Shown in pieces: positions 34,547 to 43,880 of a stretch of DNA of 43,896 nt; within the stretch, counting starts at the first letter, position 1; each line of letters starts with the position of its first letter. The translations under genes were made by a program, and so were the position numbers. Under the pieces are notes generated by a model. It ran no database searches, was not told where the DNA came from, and saw nothing but the letters and a program-made list of their open reading frames with translations. The stretch lies in the NCBI GenBank assembly GCA_017858515.1, contig JAFMBM010000024.1, positions 1 through 43,896 on the forward strand, in the 5' to 3' direction. Origin of the DNA: Cryomorphaceae bacterium. Its GTDB lineage: Bacteria; Bacteroidota; Bacteroidia; Flavobacteriales; Schleiferiaceae.

Positions 34547-35818
34547 ATGAAAAATCTAAGCATTATGAAAGTTAACAGTCTCAAATCAGCATTTGCTGCA
34601 ATTGTACTGGTTGTTTTAGGTACTTCTTGTACAGACGACAACAACAACAACACTACCACTCCAATCAACACCAATGTAATCAAAACAGGTCAAATTACTT
34701 CGGATGAGACTTGGACAGCGGATAAAGTGTATCAGTTAAGAGGTCGTGTAACCGTTGTGAACGGGGCAACCTTAACTATTGAAGCCGGCACCGTTGTGAA
34801 AGGTGAGGCAGGACAGGATGCCAATGCATCAGTATTAATCATTGCACGCGGCGGAAAAATCAACGCTCAAGGAACCTCTACTTCTCCTATTATTTTCACT
34901 TCGGTAGCAGACAATATCGTTTCTGGTCAAGTGGCTAGTCCGAATTTGAATGGTTCTTTCTCTGGTCTTTGGGGCGGTGTAATTGTTCTTGGTAGAGCAC
35001 CCATATCCATCCAAAACGGCACTCAAGCACAAATAGAAGGCATTCCACCAACAGACACCAATGGTTTGTATGGAGGAAGTAATCCTACTGACAATTCGGG
35101 TATCCTACGTTATGTTTCAATCCGTCACGGTGGAACACTGATCGGTAACGGAAATGAAATCAATGGTCTTACCCTTGGTGGTGTAGGTTCTGGAACGAGC
35201 ATCGACCATATTGAGGTTTTGGGTAACCTAGACGATGGAGTAGAGTGGTTCGGTGGAACTGTAAATGTATCGGATCTATTGGTTTGGAATACAGGAGATG
35301 ATGCCTTTGATGTAGACCAAGCCTATACAGGTACTATCAATAATATTATCGGCATTGGCGGTGCTGCACAAGACCATGCCCTTGAAATTGATGGACCAGA
35401 AGGTTCTTTAACTGGTGGATTCACCATGACCAATGGTACTTTTGTTGGATACAATGATCAGGGTACAGACGGAGGAGAATATGGCGACTTCCGCGATGGA
35501 GCAGAAGGTAGCTTGAGCAACCTTTTCTTTAAGAATTTCTCAGATAATTCAGATCTAGAGTTAGACGATGATGTTTCATCAAACAACTATAAGGCGGGTA
35601 TTTTGGTGTTCGGTTCTGCTTGGCAGTTCGATGTATCGCACCTTACTTCTGGAAACCTTACTACAGATGATATTTTTGCAGATAAGTCTCCCGCTGGAGA
35701 TGCCTTCTCAGATTTGAGTTTCTCAACTATTGTTACTACTCCAACGGTTGGAGCCGATGCGTCTGAATTTGCTGGCTGGACTTGGGGTGATGTTCTAGGT
35801 GCTTTGAACGGACTATAG
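34547..35818 (+). CDS. Surface lipoprotein of the beta-helix-like type paired with a TonB receptor
   Basis: 423 residues from ATG 34547 (ATG 34565 also possible). Lipobox LGTSC with Cys28, then a low-complexity Asp/Asn/Thr stretch as linker. The rest is repetitive Gly-, Asn- and Asp-rich beta sequence (GLWGGVIVLGRAP, DGVEWFGGTV, DDAFDVDQAY, DHALEIDGPEG), suggesting a right-handed beta-helix with acidic loops that might bind a cation or ligand. It has no known catalytic motif. It is followed after a terminator by a 966-residue TonB receptor and lies divergent from PhoBR, so it may act as surface binding partner of that receptor, as SusD-like proteins do without being homologous. Function unknown. 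Confidence 0.8.
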   Translation: MKNLSIMKVNSLKSAFAAIVLVVLGTSCTDDNNNNTTTPINTNVIKTGQITSDETWTADKVYQLRGRVTVVNGATLTIEAGTVVKGEAGQDANASVLIIARGGKINAQGTSTSPIIFTSVADNIVSGQVASPNLNGSFSGLWGGVIVLGRAPISIQNGTQAQIEGIPPTDTNGLYGGSNPTDNSGILRYVSIRHGGTLIGNGNEINGLTLGGVGSGTSIDHIEVLGNLDDGVEWFGGTVNVSDLLVWNTGDDAFDVDQAYTGTINNIIGIGGAAQDHALEIDGPEGSLTGGFTMTNGTFVGYNDQGTDGGEYGDFRDGAEGSLSNLFFKNFSDNSDLELDDDVSSNNYKAGILVFGSAWQFDVSHLTSGNLTTDDIFADKSPAGDAFSDLSFSTIVTTPTVGADASEFAGWTWGDVLGALNGL

Positions 35819-35850
35819 TAGTTCGTCAATATCATTGATTCTAAATTATC

Positions 35851-35884
35851 AAGAGGCACAGGAAAAATCCTGTGCCTCTTTTGT
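35851..35884 (+). terminator. Intrinsic terminator between lipoprotein and TonB receptor genes
   Basis: A 12-base perfect stem (AAGAGGCACAGG / CCTGTGCCTCTT) with a 6-base loop, then TT. The TonB receptor ATG comes 18 bases after it with no space for a full promoter, so receptor expression probably relies on read-through. Confidence 0.75.
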
Positions 35885-35902
35885 AATTTCAAACCAATAG
35901 AA

Positions 35903-38803
35903 ATGAAATTGAGCTTTTTCTGGGCTTCCCTTGTTCTTTCAATGCTTTTAGGCGGAAGTGCTTTAGCCCAAAACGGGAAAATTCGTGGAACCATCATTGA
36001 AGATGAAACCAACGAGCCCCTTTTCGCTGCCAATGTAATGGTTAGCAATGTTGCCGCAGGCGCGGTTACAGATTTCGATGGCAATTTTGAATTTAGTCTC
36101 GCTCCGGGTGTTTATACCATTAAGATTTCTTTCCTCGGATTGGAAACCTTAACGATTACAGGAGTGGAAGTGAAAGCAGGAGATGTAACCGTTCTCGAAA
36201 ACATCCGCCTGAAACCGGCTATGCAAAAAGAATTGCAAGAGGTGGTGGTTACCGCTGAGGCCATTCGAAATACAGAATCGGCTATGCTTTCTATGAAAGC
36301 CAAGTCTGTGAATGTGATGGATGGAATTTCTTCTCAGGCTTTTAAAAAGGTGGGAGACAATACAGCGGCCTCTGCGGCGAAAAGAATCCCCGGGGTTTCT
36401 ATCCAAGGCGGTAAATATGTATTCGTGCGTGGTTTAGGCGATCGCTACACTAAAACTACTTTGCACGGATTGGATATTCCGGGTCTTGACCCAGATCGGA
36501 ACTCCTTGCAGATGGATATTTTTCCAACCAATATCATCAGCAATATCACAGTTTTGAAAACCTTTACTGCCGAATTGCCCGCCGATTTTACAGGTGGAGT
36601 GGTGAATATTGAAACCAAAGAGTTTCCAACCAAACCCACTTTAAATGCCTCGGCTAGCGTGGGTTTCACTCCCGGTATGCAGTTCAACAACGGTTACCTC
36701 ACTCAAAATAAAAGTGCTACCGATTTCTTGGGCTTCGACAGTGGTGACCGCGATGAGCCTCTTGGAATGAGTGCGAACAATCCAAGACCGGCGGGCAGTA
36801 TTCCAGACCCTCGAGTAAATCCGGGTTTATCAGAATCCTCTACACGAGCCTTCAATCCAGAATTAGCCACAAGCAGCGGAACGGCCTTGCCCAATTTTAG
36901 CTTGGGTATTTCTGGAGGAAATCAGATTAAAAAAGACAGAAAAACCTACGGTTATGTGGGCTCTTTTAGCTATAAAAATTCAACTGATTTTTACGAGGGA
37001 TGGGAGCAAAACTTCTATCGAAAGAATACCGATGCCGACATTTTTGAGCTACGAGATGAACGCTTGCAGAAGGGAAATCTGGGAATAAACAATGTCTTGC
37101 TCAGCGGTATGCTCGGAGGAGCCATGAAAACCACTCGTTCTAAATACAAGCTTTCTTTAATGCATTTGCAAAACGGAGAGTCTAAGTCGGGTTATTTGAA
37201 TCAGTCTGACCTTATTGCCAGCAATAACCAATCGGTAAGAGACAACTTAGAGTATTCGCAAAGATCCATTACCAATTTACTTTTGGCTGGAGAGCATCTG
37301 TGGGATGGAGGAGATTGGAATGTAGAATGGAAGGTTTCTCCAACCCTTTCCAATATTCAAGACAAAGACGTTCGTTTCACCCCATATGTAGTAGATAGAG
37401 ATGAAAACGGTAGTATCATCGATTATGCTATCGATGCAAGTGAAATAGGTTTTCCAACTAGACTTTGGCGCAATCTTTCAGAGGTAGACCTCGCCAATCG
37501 TCTCGATTTTACCAGAGATCATAGACTGTTTAACCAGAATGCCAAGTTGAAATTCGGTCTGGGCTATACTTTTAAAATGCGCGACTATGAAATATTGAGA
37601 TACGATTTGAAAGAAACTTTCCAACCCGTACAAAACCTGACTGGAAATGCCAATGAATTGTTGAGCGACGATTATATATGGAGTGCCGCCAACCCCGATG
37701 CTCCTGGTATGTTTATCTACGGAGAATTTTACGCCAACAATACCTTTTCTGGAACTCAGACCACCTTTTCAGCCTTCGTGTCGGAAGAGTTTAATGTGTC
37801 TAAGCGTTTAAAAGCCATTGTAGGTGTGCGCGCAGAGAAATACGATCAAACCTATACGGGTCAAAATCAAATTGCCAACACCAACCCGAATGATCCGGCA
37901 GCCCGCATTTTTGATAACGATAAGGTGCTTGATCTTCTCGATTTCTTCCCTTCCGTTAGCTTGGTGTATGCCCTCAATTCGAAAACAAATCTGAGAGGTT
38001 CATACTTTAAAACCACAGCACGTCCTTCCTTTAAGGAGATTTCAGCTGCGGAGATTGAAGATGTATTGTCGGGCTTGGTGTTCATCGGAAATATCGACTT
38101 AGTTCAAACGGATATTCAAAACTTGGATGTTCGGTATGAAGTCTTTTTCGAAAAGCAACAAACCCTTTCGGTTAGTGGTTTTTATAAATCATTCGTCAAC
38201 CCAATTGAAATGGTTTCTTTCCAGCAAGCGGCCAATAACTTCCAACCAAGAAATGTGGGAGATGCGCGTGTGCTAGGAATTGAGCTGGAAGGAAGGTTGA
38301 GCATGGGAACCCTTGTTCAGACCTGGGATAATTTCTTCTTAAATACCAATTTAACCTTAATTGATGCCCGAGTGGCCTTCGACAAACGACCCAATGGCGA
38401 TTTCGATGGTAAGTCGGTAGGATTGAGAACAGGAGAAAGCTTAGGCGATTATAGAGATATGCAGGGTCAAGCGCCTTATATTATCAATGCCGGACTAAGC
38501 TATCAAGGAAAGAAGAATGGCATTGAAGCAGGTGCTTACTACAATGTTCAGGGTCCTAAATTGGTAACCGTAGGTGTGAATTTAACCCCTGATGTGTACT
38601 CCATTCCCTTCCATGGCTTAAATATGAATGTGCGCAAGAGCTTTGGCAAAGACAATAAAATGCAATTGGGTCTTTCTGTAGACAATGTCTTAAACGATGT
38701 TATGGAAATGGAAACCCGCTCCTATAAGGCAACCGAAAAGATTTTTAGTCGATTTACTCCTCTGAGAACCTTTAGCCTAAACTTTAGCTACCGCTTTAAG
38801 TAA
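35903..38803 (+). CDS. TonB-dependent outer-membrane receptor with carboxypeptidase-regulatory-like domain
   Basis: 966 residues. Signal peptide 1-22, a carboxypeptidase-regulatory-like domain (about 25-110; GKIRGTIIEDETNEPLFAAN), a plug (about 120-245; AASAAKRIPGV, FVRGLGDRYTKTTLHG, ELPADFTGGVVNIETKEFP) and a large barrel to the C-terminal FSYRFK. The RGLGDRYT plug belongs to a widespread Bacteroidetes receptor family distinct from SusC. Substrate unknown. With the lipoprotein before it and the T9SS protein after it, and PhoBR divergent, uptake of a phosphorus-containing or similar nutrient is inferred. A terminator follows. Confidence 0.9.
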   Translation: MKLSFFWASLVLSMLLGGSALAQNGKIRGTIIEDETNEPLFAANVMVSNVAAGAVTDFDGNFEFSLAPGVYTIKISFLGLETLTITGVEVKAGDVTVLENIRLKPAMQKELQEVVVTAEAIRNTESAMLSMKAKSVNVMDGISSQAFKKVGDNTAASAAKRIPGVSIQGGKYVFVRGLGDRYTKTTLHGLDIPGLDPDRNSLQMDIFPTNIISNITVLKTFTAELPADFTGGVVNIETKEFPTKPTLNASASVGFTPGMQFNNGYLTQNKSATDFLGFDSGDRDEPLGMSANNPRPAGSIPDPRVNPGLSESSTRAFNPELATSSGTALPNFSLGISGGNQIKKDRKTYGYVGSFSYKNSTDFYEGWEQNFYRKNTDADIFELRDERLQKGNLGINNVLLSGMLGGAMKTTRSKYKLSLMHLQNGESKSGYLNQSDLIASNNQSVRDNLEYSQRSITNLLLAGEHLWDGGDWNVEWKVSPTLSNIQDKDVRFTPYVVDRDENGSIIDYAIDASEIGFPTRLWRNLSEVDLANRLDFTRDHRLFNQNAKLKFGLGYTFKMRDYEILRYDLKETFQPVQNLTGNANELLSDDYIWSAANPDAPGMFIYGEFYANNTFSGTQTTFSAFVSEEFNVSKRLKAIVGVRAEKYDQTYTGQNQIANTNPNDPAARIFDNDKVLDLLDFFPSVSLVYALNSKTNLRGSYFKTTARPSFKEISAAEIEDVLSGLVFIGNIDLVQTDIQNLDVRYEVFFEKQQTLSVSGFYKSFVNPIEMVSFQQAANNFQPRNVGDARVLGIELEGRLSMGTLVQTWDNFFLNTNLTLIDARVAFDKRPNGDFDGKSVGLRTGESLGDYRDMQGQAPYIINAGLSYQGKKNGIEAGAYYNVQGPKLVTVGVNLTPDVYSIPFHGLNMNVRKSFGKDNKMQLGLSVDNVLNDVMEMETRSYKATEKIFSRFTPLRTFSLNFSYRFK

Positions 38804-38826
38804 AGCCAGCTAAAGAACACTACATC

Positions 38827-38864
38827 AAGCTCCGAGAAACTCTGTTTTCTCGGGGCTTTTTTAT
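38827..38864 (+). terminator. Intrinsic terminator after the TonB receptor
   Basis: A 13-base stem (AAGCTCCGAGAAA pairing with TTTCTCGGGGCTT, one G-U) with a 6-base loop, followed by a run of six or more T. Confidence 0.85.
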
Positions 38865-38922
38865 TTGGGCTTAATCTTGTTAAAATTTAGAAAGAAAGTA
38901 AACAATTGTTAATTCCTTTACA

Positions 38923-38949
38923 TTGAGCCGAAAGGTTCTAATACCTTTG
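38923..38949 (+). promoter_or_regulatory. Bacteroidetes promoter for the T9SS surface protein
   Basis: TTG (38923-38925) and TACCTTTG (38942-38949) with a 16-base spacer. The ATG at 38994 lies 44 bases beyond. This rules out TTG 38967 as the more likely start and shows the gene is separately transcribed. Confidence 0.6.
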
Positions 38950-38993
38950 CACCGCACAACGAAAAGTTGAAAAGCACTGAAAAACTACGATTT

Positions 38994-41900
38994 ATGAAGA
39001 AAAAAGTACTTTTTAGTCTTGGAGTAGTATGCCTATTAATGGCTTTCTTCCAAGCAAACAGTAATGGAGCGGGCTCACAGCCAGGCTATTCTGGCTCTCC
39101 CCAAAGTAGCGGTCAAGACTGCATGAGCTGTCATTCAGGACCCGGTATTTCTACCGAATCGGTTACCATTACAACGGACATTCCCGCGGCAGGATTTGCG
39201 GCAAATACCACCTATAACATTACAGTTACGGCAGACAACAATGGAGCAGGTTCTAACAAAATTGGAATGAGCGCTAGTGTTGAAGACAATGGTGGCCATC
39301 AAGGCACTCTCAGTGAGTCTTCTGTTGAACTGCAGCTTGTAGGATCTGATTTTGTTACTCACACCCCTTCAGGTGTTACTCCTTCAGCAGGGTCTAAGAG
39401 CTGGACTTTCCAGTGGAACTCTGGAAGTGCAGGGACTGGAACAACCATCTACGCTGCTGTGAATTTCACTAATGGCGACAATTCAAGCGCAGGCGATATT
39501 GTGGTTACTGCCACTGAGCAACTTACCATGGCTCCTATGGTAGTAGCCTCCGACCTTATCATTACGGGTATTGTGGATGGTCCACTTTCGGGTGGTACGC
39601 CAAAGGCCATTGAAATATATGTTGCCAACACCATTTCCGATTTAAGTGAATATTCTATTGCCAATGCCAACAATGGCGGTCCTTTTACTACTACTCCATT
39701 CGTATTTCCAGCAGTTTCAGCCAATGCGGGAGATTTCATTTACGTTTCTTCAGAAGCGCCAAACTTCACAGCCTTCTTCGGTCTGGCTCCCGACTATGTT
39801 ACCAGCAATCTTAACGTAAATGGTGACGACGTAGTGGGCTTATTTAGAAATAGCTTGCTTGCAGATGTTTACGGTGTACCGGGTGTTGATGGTACCGGTA
39901 CTCCATGGGAATATTTAGATGGTTGGTCCTATAGAAACAATGGAACCGGTCCGAATGCAACTTTCACTCTTTCTGAGTGGATTATTGGTGGAATTGATGC
40001 GCTCGATTTCGAAACCAGCAATGCTACTGCAGCCAATCCTTTCCCAATAGGAACCTATCTTACAGGCGGCGCCCTTCTTCCACAATTGGAAATCACAGAA
40101 GTGATGCCCGGCAGTTCGCTTCCTGCTCCTTATGATGCAGATTGGTTTGAAATAGCCAACACTGGAGCCATTAGTGTAGATTTAAATGGATGGTCTTGGG
40201 ATGATAATTCAGCGACTGCTGGAACTCATACTTTCGGTTCTTTGAACATTCTTCCAGGCGAGCGCATTATTGTGGCCGATTTACCCACAGCAGATATCGC
40301 TGGATGGATTGCTCAATGGCAATTAACAGGTCAAGGTTTGCAAGTGGTTGGAAACGATGCTTTCAGCTCGATCGGATTTTCTGGATTAGGCCAATCTGGT
40401 GATGGAGTTTATCTTTACAATCCTTCCAACCAAGCCGTAGATTCAGCTATTTACACGAGTTCTACTTCTGGAATTTCATTGAATTTCTCAGGAGGAATGC
40501 TTGTGGGGCCATCGGTAAATGGCGTTAATGGTGCTTTCACTTCGCTCGTTGGTTTAGATGTTGCCTCTCCAGGTAACTTAATGCCTCCTCCTCCGGCACC
40601 AGGTATTCCTACCTATTCTATTTCACAACTACGTGGAGTTGATGCTTCGGGTCTTCCAGACTCATTAAACGTATATGCCCGTATTTATGGAACGGTTTTC
40701 TCAATCGATTTTCGCGCTGCGGGAGGCTATTCATTTTGGATTAAGAATAATCAGCACGGAATAGTTGTTTTTAATTTCAATGATGTGAATGGCTATGTTT
40801 CGCAAATAGGAGATAGCATTAAAGTGGTGGGTACCGTATCTCAATTCAACGGCTTAACGCAGTTTGTGCCCGACACCATTGTTACTATTAGTACTGGAAA
40901 TACGGTATCGGCTCCATTAACTGTATCTGCACCGCTTGCAGAAACCGATGAGGGAGACCACATTCGTATAAACAATGTTACCCTAGTAAATCCAACCCAA
41001 TGGCCCATTACAGGAAATAGCGCAAACGTAGATGTAACCGATGGCACCAACACCTATTTGGTTCGCATAAACTCGGCTACAGATATAGATGGATCTACGG
41101 CTCCTTCGGGTCCTTTTGACATTGTAGGTGGTGGCGGACAGTTTGATAGCTCTATTCCGTATGATGCGGGATATCAACTTCAACCCAGCAGCTTGGCTGA
41201 CATCATTGTAAACGTACCTACCGTTCCAACGGTTAATTTCTTGAGCGCGGGTACATCAGCAATTGAATCGGCTGGCACGGTTACTATAAACCTTTCCATC
41301 AATCCACCGGCTACCACAGCGGGTGCAGTACAACTGATTCTTACTCCAGGTCCAGGTCTTGGTTTGTTAGATGGAAATACCTCTCCTGCGGTTAATCCGC
41401 TTACAGGAGAAATAACTATTCCTTTCGCTGCTGGAGCTAGCTCAGTATCTCTCGACTTCACTATTATAGATGATACTGATATGGAGGCAAACGAAACGGC
41501 AACCTTAGACATTACTACTATTGGAACCACTGTAAGTGTCGGTTCTTTGAATCAATTTGTCTTCACTATTATCGATAACGATACTCCTATACCAACCTAT
41601 GACATCGCTACAGTTCGCACAATAAATACCGATGGAATTCCAGATTCAATTGGGGTTTATTGTCGCTTGGAAGGGGTAGTTTATGGTTTCAATATTCAAT
41701 CGCCAACAGGTACGAACTCACAGTTTACTTTAATCGACAATACCGGTGGTATTAGCGCATTTTATAGCTTGAACAACGTTGCTTACAGCCCGATTGAGGG
41801 AGATCGCATACGCATGGTAGGTACCATTGATCAATTCAACGGATTAGCGGAAATCATTCCAGATAGCATTACACTTATATCTACAGGCAACCCGCTGGGT

Positions 41901-42965
41901 TCTCCAACAGTGGTAACGGCTTTAGATGAACTTACAGAGTCTAATTTCATCCGCATAAACAATGTAACCCTGGTAGATCCAACACAGTGGCCTGCTCCTG
42001 GAAACAATGCCAACGTAGACATTACAGATGGTGCCAACACCTATGTTATGCGTATTGATAGAGATACAGACGTAGACGATAATGTTGCGGCGCCAACTAC
42101 AGCTTTTGATGTTACAGGTTTGGGTGGACAATTTGATGCTTCTATTCCGTATACAGATGGATATCAGATCTTGCCTCGCTACGCTCAAGATATTTCACTT
42201 CCAGCACCTCCTAGCTTGGCTATTACTGAAATTATGGCGGGATCGAATATCGCAAACGCAGCAATCAATGGTGATTGGTGGGAATTGAAGAATACAGGAA
42301 CAACTGTTATAGATTTAGCGGGTTTCTCTTGGGATGATAATAGTTATATCGCAGGAACCTCTCAGTTTCCTTCAGTAAACATTGCCCCTAATGAAGCCAT
42401 TGTTATTTGGCAAGGGCTTTCTGCCGATGAAGCAGACTTTATGACGGAGTGGTCTATCACTGCCCTAACTACAGTAATTAGCTCCGATGAACTAACAGGC
42501 GCTTTTCCAGCTCTAAGTCAGAACGGTGATGGTGTGGCTATTTATTCTCCAACTGGCGGTGAGATTTGCCGTGCGGAGTACACCAGTGCTACGGCTGGAG
42601 TTTCTTTAGAATTCGATCAGAACTGTGGACTTATTGGCAATGCCGTTATCGGGGTGTCAGGCGCCTACACCAGTTTGTCTGGTGATGTCGGTTCTCCAGG
42701 TGATATGCCTTTCTCTATTCAAGACAACGGTGGATTGAATGCGAAGATTTATCCGAATCCTAGCAATGGAAAAGTAAGCATCGAGCTTCCTACTGGAGAT
42801 AATGCAGAACTATTTATCTTCAATGCAGTTGGAATTCGTGTGTTTGAAGGGGCTATTGAGAATGGTCAGACCAGCCTTGATGTTTCTACTTGGGCAAAGG
42901 GACTATACCTTGTTCAGATCAATAAAAACAATGGAAGCAATACCGTTCGTCTTTTGGTGAACTAA
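38994..42965 (+). CDS. T9SS-secreted multidomain surface protein with CxxCH, lamin-tail and Calx-beta domains
   Basis: 1323 residues from ATG 38994 (a TTG nine codons upstream is not supported). Signal peptide about 1-22, then a Reeler-like/choice-of-anchor-V module (about 25-180) with a CMSCH haem-type motif at 43-47. Next come a lamin-tail-like segment (about 186-325), a lamin-tail domain (about 364-535), an OB-like repeat (539-736), a Calx-beta-like domain (about 745-864), a second copy of the OB-like repeat (867-1067), another lamin-tail domain (about 1075-1236) and a type A T9SS tail (IYPNPSNG at about 1253 to the end, LLVN). Lamin-tail and OB-like modules often accompany secreted nucleases in Bacteroidetes, but no nuclease domain is seen. 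Probably a surface protein binding polymers. Confidence 0.85.
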   Translation: MKKKVLFSLGVVCLLMAFFQANSNGAGSQPGYSGSPQSSGQDCMSCHSGPGISTESVTITTDIPAAGFAANTTYNITVTADNNGAGSNKIGMSASVEDNGGHQGTLSESSVELQLVGSDFVTHTPSGVTPSAGSKSWTFQWNSGSAGTGTTIYAAVNFTNGDNSSAGDIVVTATEQLTMAPMVVASDLIITGIVDGPLSGGTPKAIEIYVANTISDLSEYSIANANNGGPFTTTPFVFPAVSANAGDFIYVSSEAPNFTAFFGLAPDYVTSNLNVNGDDVVGLFRNSLLADVYGVPGVDGTGTPWEYLDGWSYRNNGTGPNATFTLSEWIIGGIDALDFETSNATAANPFPIGTYLTGGALLPQLEITEVMPGSSLPAPYDADWFEIANTGAISVDLNGWSWDDNSATAGTHTFGSLNILPGERIIVADLPTADIAGWIAQWQLTGQGLQVVGNDAFSSIGFSGLGQSGDGVYLYNPSNQAVDSAIYTSSTSGISLNFSGGMLVGPSVNGVNGAFTSLVGLDVASPGNLMPPPPAPGIPTYSISQLRGVDASGLPDSLNVYARIYGTVFSIDFRAAGGYSFWIKNNQHGIVVFNFNDVNGYVSQIGDSIKVVGTVSQFNGLTQFVPDTIVTISTGNTVSAPLTVSAPLAETDEGDHIRINNVTLVNPTQWPITGNSANVDVTDGTNTYLVRINSATDIDGSTAPSGPFDIVGGGGQFDSSIPYDAGYQLQPSSLADIIVNVPTVPTVNFLSAGTSAIESAGTVTINLSINPPATTAGAVQLILTPGPGLGLLDGNTSPAVNPLTGEITIPFAAGASSVSLDFTIIDDTDMEANETATLDITTIGTTVSVGSLNQFVFTIIDNDTPIPTYDIATVRTINTDGIPDSIGVYCRLEGVVYGFNIQSPTGTNSQFTLIDNTGGISAFYSLNNVAYSPIEGDRIRMVGTIDQFNGLAEIIPDSITLISTGNPLGSPTVVTALDELTESNFIRINNVTLVDPTQWPAPGNNANVDITDGANTYVMRIDRDTDVDDNVAAPTTAFDVTGLGGQFDASIPYTDGYQILPRYAQDISLPAPPSLAITEIMAGSNIANAAINGDWWELKNTGTTVIDLAGFSWDDNSYIAGTSQFPSVNIAPNEAIVIWQGLSADEADFMTEWSITALTTVISSDELTGAFPALSQNGDGVAIYSPTGGEICRAEYTSATAGVSLEFDQNCGLIGNAVIGVSGAYTSLSGDVGSPGDMPFSIQDNGGLNAKIYPNPSNGKVSIELPTGDNAELFIFNAVGIRVFEGAIENGQTSLDVSTWAKGLYLVQINKNNGSNTVRLLVN
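40608..41204 (+). repeat. Internal protein repeat, copy 1 (OB-like module)
   Basis: Begins PTYSISQLRG and ends in SLADI. Shares with copy 2 GLPDS/GIPDS, GDSIKVVGT/GDRIRMVGT, QFNGL and the very similar IRINNVTLV-NPTQW block. Nucleotide identity in that block is high while the flanks have diverged, pointing to an older duplication. Confidence 0.8.
41592..42194 (+). repeat. Internal protein repeat, copy 2 (OB-like module)
   Basis: Begins PTYDIATVRT and ends in YAQDI. Same order of motifs as copy 1: GIPDS, GDRIRMVGT, QFNGL, IRINNVTLVDPTQW. Likely produced by tandem duplication with a Calx-beta-like domain between the copies. Confidence 0.8.
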
Positions 42966-42986
42966 TTCATTGCCTCTGTAAAATAG

Positions 42987-43023
42987 AAAGCCGCCTTAGA
43001 TTGAGTTCTGAGGCGGCTTTTTT
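42987..43023 (+). terminator. Intrinsic terminator after the T9SS surface protein
   Basis: A 14-base stem (AAAGCCGCCTTAGA with TTCTGAGGCGGCTTT; one G-U) and a 6-base loop, then a T-tract. It closes the plus-strand block. Confidence 0.88.
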
Positions 43024-43130
43024 ATGGATGAATAAATTGCCCGGCAACTCTTAGGGAATCAAAGGGGCATTTTCAAAAGTTTAATTATGGGATTCATTCA
43101 ATCTAAGAAGCTCTTCAACTAGAAAGCTTC

Positions 43131-43487
43131 TCATTCCCTTGTTGGTAAGATGGCGTATTTAACTATCATTACGCCAGAAATGAATAGGGTAGAGAGCAGA
43201 AACCCAAGTCCAACGAATAACAATTTCTGAGCCTCTGTGTTGAAGCTGGGGAACTCCGATAACTCAGAAAACAAGGCGAGTAAGAGATACAGACTAGCAA
43301 CCACCATCAATACCGGAATTAGTAAGCCCAGCCACCGAGGTCTAAAAATAATTTGAAGCAGCAGAACCAATAGCAAGCCAATGGCAATAGGATTCAACAC
43401 TCTTCCAACTGAAATCCAATAAAAGAGTACCGATCCAATCAAAAGGTATTCTGGTAAATCCAATAAGAGGTGTTTCAACTTATTCAT
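43131..43487 (-). CDS. Small multi-pass membrane protein, family not recognised
   Basis: 118 residues from ATG 43487 with about four hydrophobic helices (about 13-30, 33-47, 53-72, 90-110) and short basic ends (NKLKHLLLDLPEY start; KYAILPTRE end). I do not recognise the family. Codon usage and amino-acid pattern look natural for a membrane protein, and no ORF of comparable quality overlaps it. It is convergent with the T9SS gene and has no obvious partner. Function unknown. Confidence 0.65.
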   Translation of the reverse strand: MNKLKHLLLDLPEYLLIGSVLFYWISVGRVLNPIAIGLLLVLLLQIIFRPRWLGLLIPVLMVVASLYLLLALFSELSEFPSFNTEAQKLLFVGLGFLLSTLFISGVMIVKYAILPTRE

Positions 43488-43603
43488 AGGGTAAGTGCTT
43501 AAGAGCTGTGTGCGGATGATTCCATTGATTAAATGAAGCTTACTTCCTTTTATTGTATGAGTGAGGTGATCGTAGGATTTTTAGATGAAACATGAGACGG
43601 AAC

Positions 43604-43646
43604 CCTATACATAAAACTAGGGGGCCCAGATGTATCCATGTATAGG
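43604..43646. repeat. Inverted repeat with long loop
   Basis: CCTATACAT (43604-43612) and ATGTATAGG (43638-43646) are perfect reverse complements separated by 25 bases that contain GGGGGCCC. A T-rich stretch follows on the plus side. It could be a terminator-like or regulatory RNA structure, or chance. Confidence 0.45.
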
Positions 43647-43840
43647 TTTTTGTGGATCTTTTTGTGTTTAAAGTGAGAAAGTAAATAGTTCAAACATGAA
43701 ATCATAAGTCTCTTGAAAAAGTTGAACGTGGCTGCTTTTTTCGACAAGTTCTAAATATAAAGTTTGGTTTTTGAGTGTTTGATGTGGTCTGACGCTGTTT
43801 TAGTCTTCCAGCCATTCTTGACTTATCGCTTTGACCTTTT

Positions 43841-43880
43841 GCACGCCCGTGCCCGTGATGCCTTCTTGAAGGTATCACGG
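43841..43880. repeat. Two adjacent hairpins
   Basis: The first is GCACG-CC-CGTGC (43841-43852). Directly next to it is a 13-base stem (43853-43865 with 43868-43880, one G-T pair) and a 2-base loop. Back-to-back perfect hairpins with no T-tract resemble a REP/BIME unit or the edge of a mobile element; the window ends 16 bases later. Confidence 0.45.

Noticed and set aside
35587-36084. 165-residue open frame antisense across the lipoprotein and TonB receptor genes
   Set aside because: It spans the terminator and two well-supported genes and has no motif.
41180-41530. 116-residue antisense frame in the T9SS protein gene
   Set aside because: Ser/Val-rich shadow of a repetitive beta-domain coding region.
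40608-42194. Possible DNA-level repeat or mobile element from the duplicated blocks
   Set aside because: Both copies are in frame in one protein and diverged; this is domain duplication.
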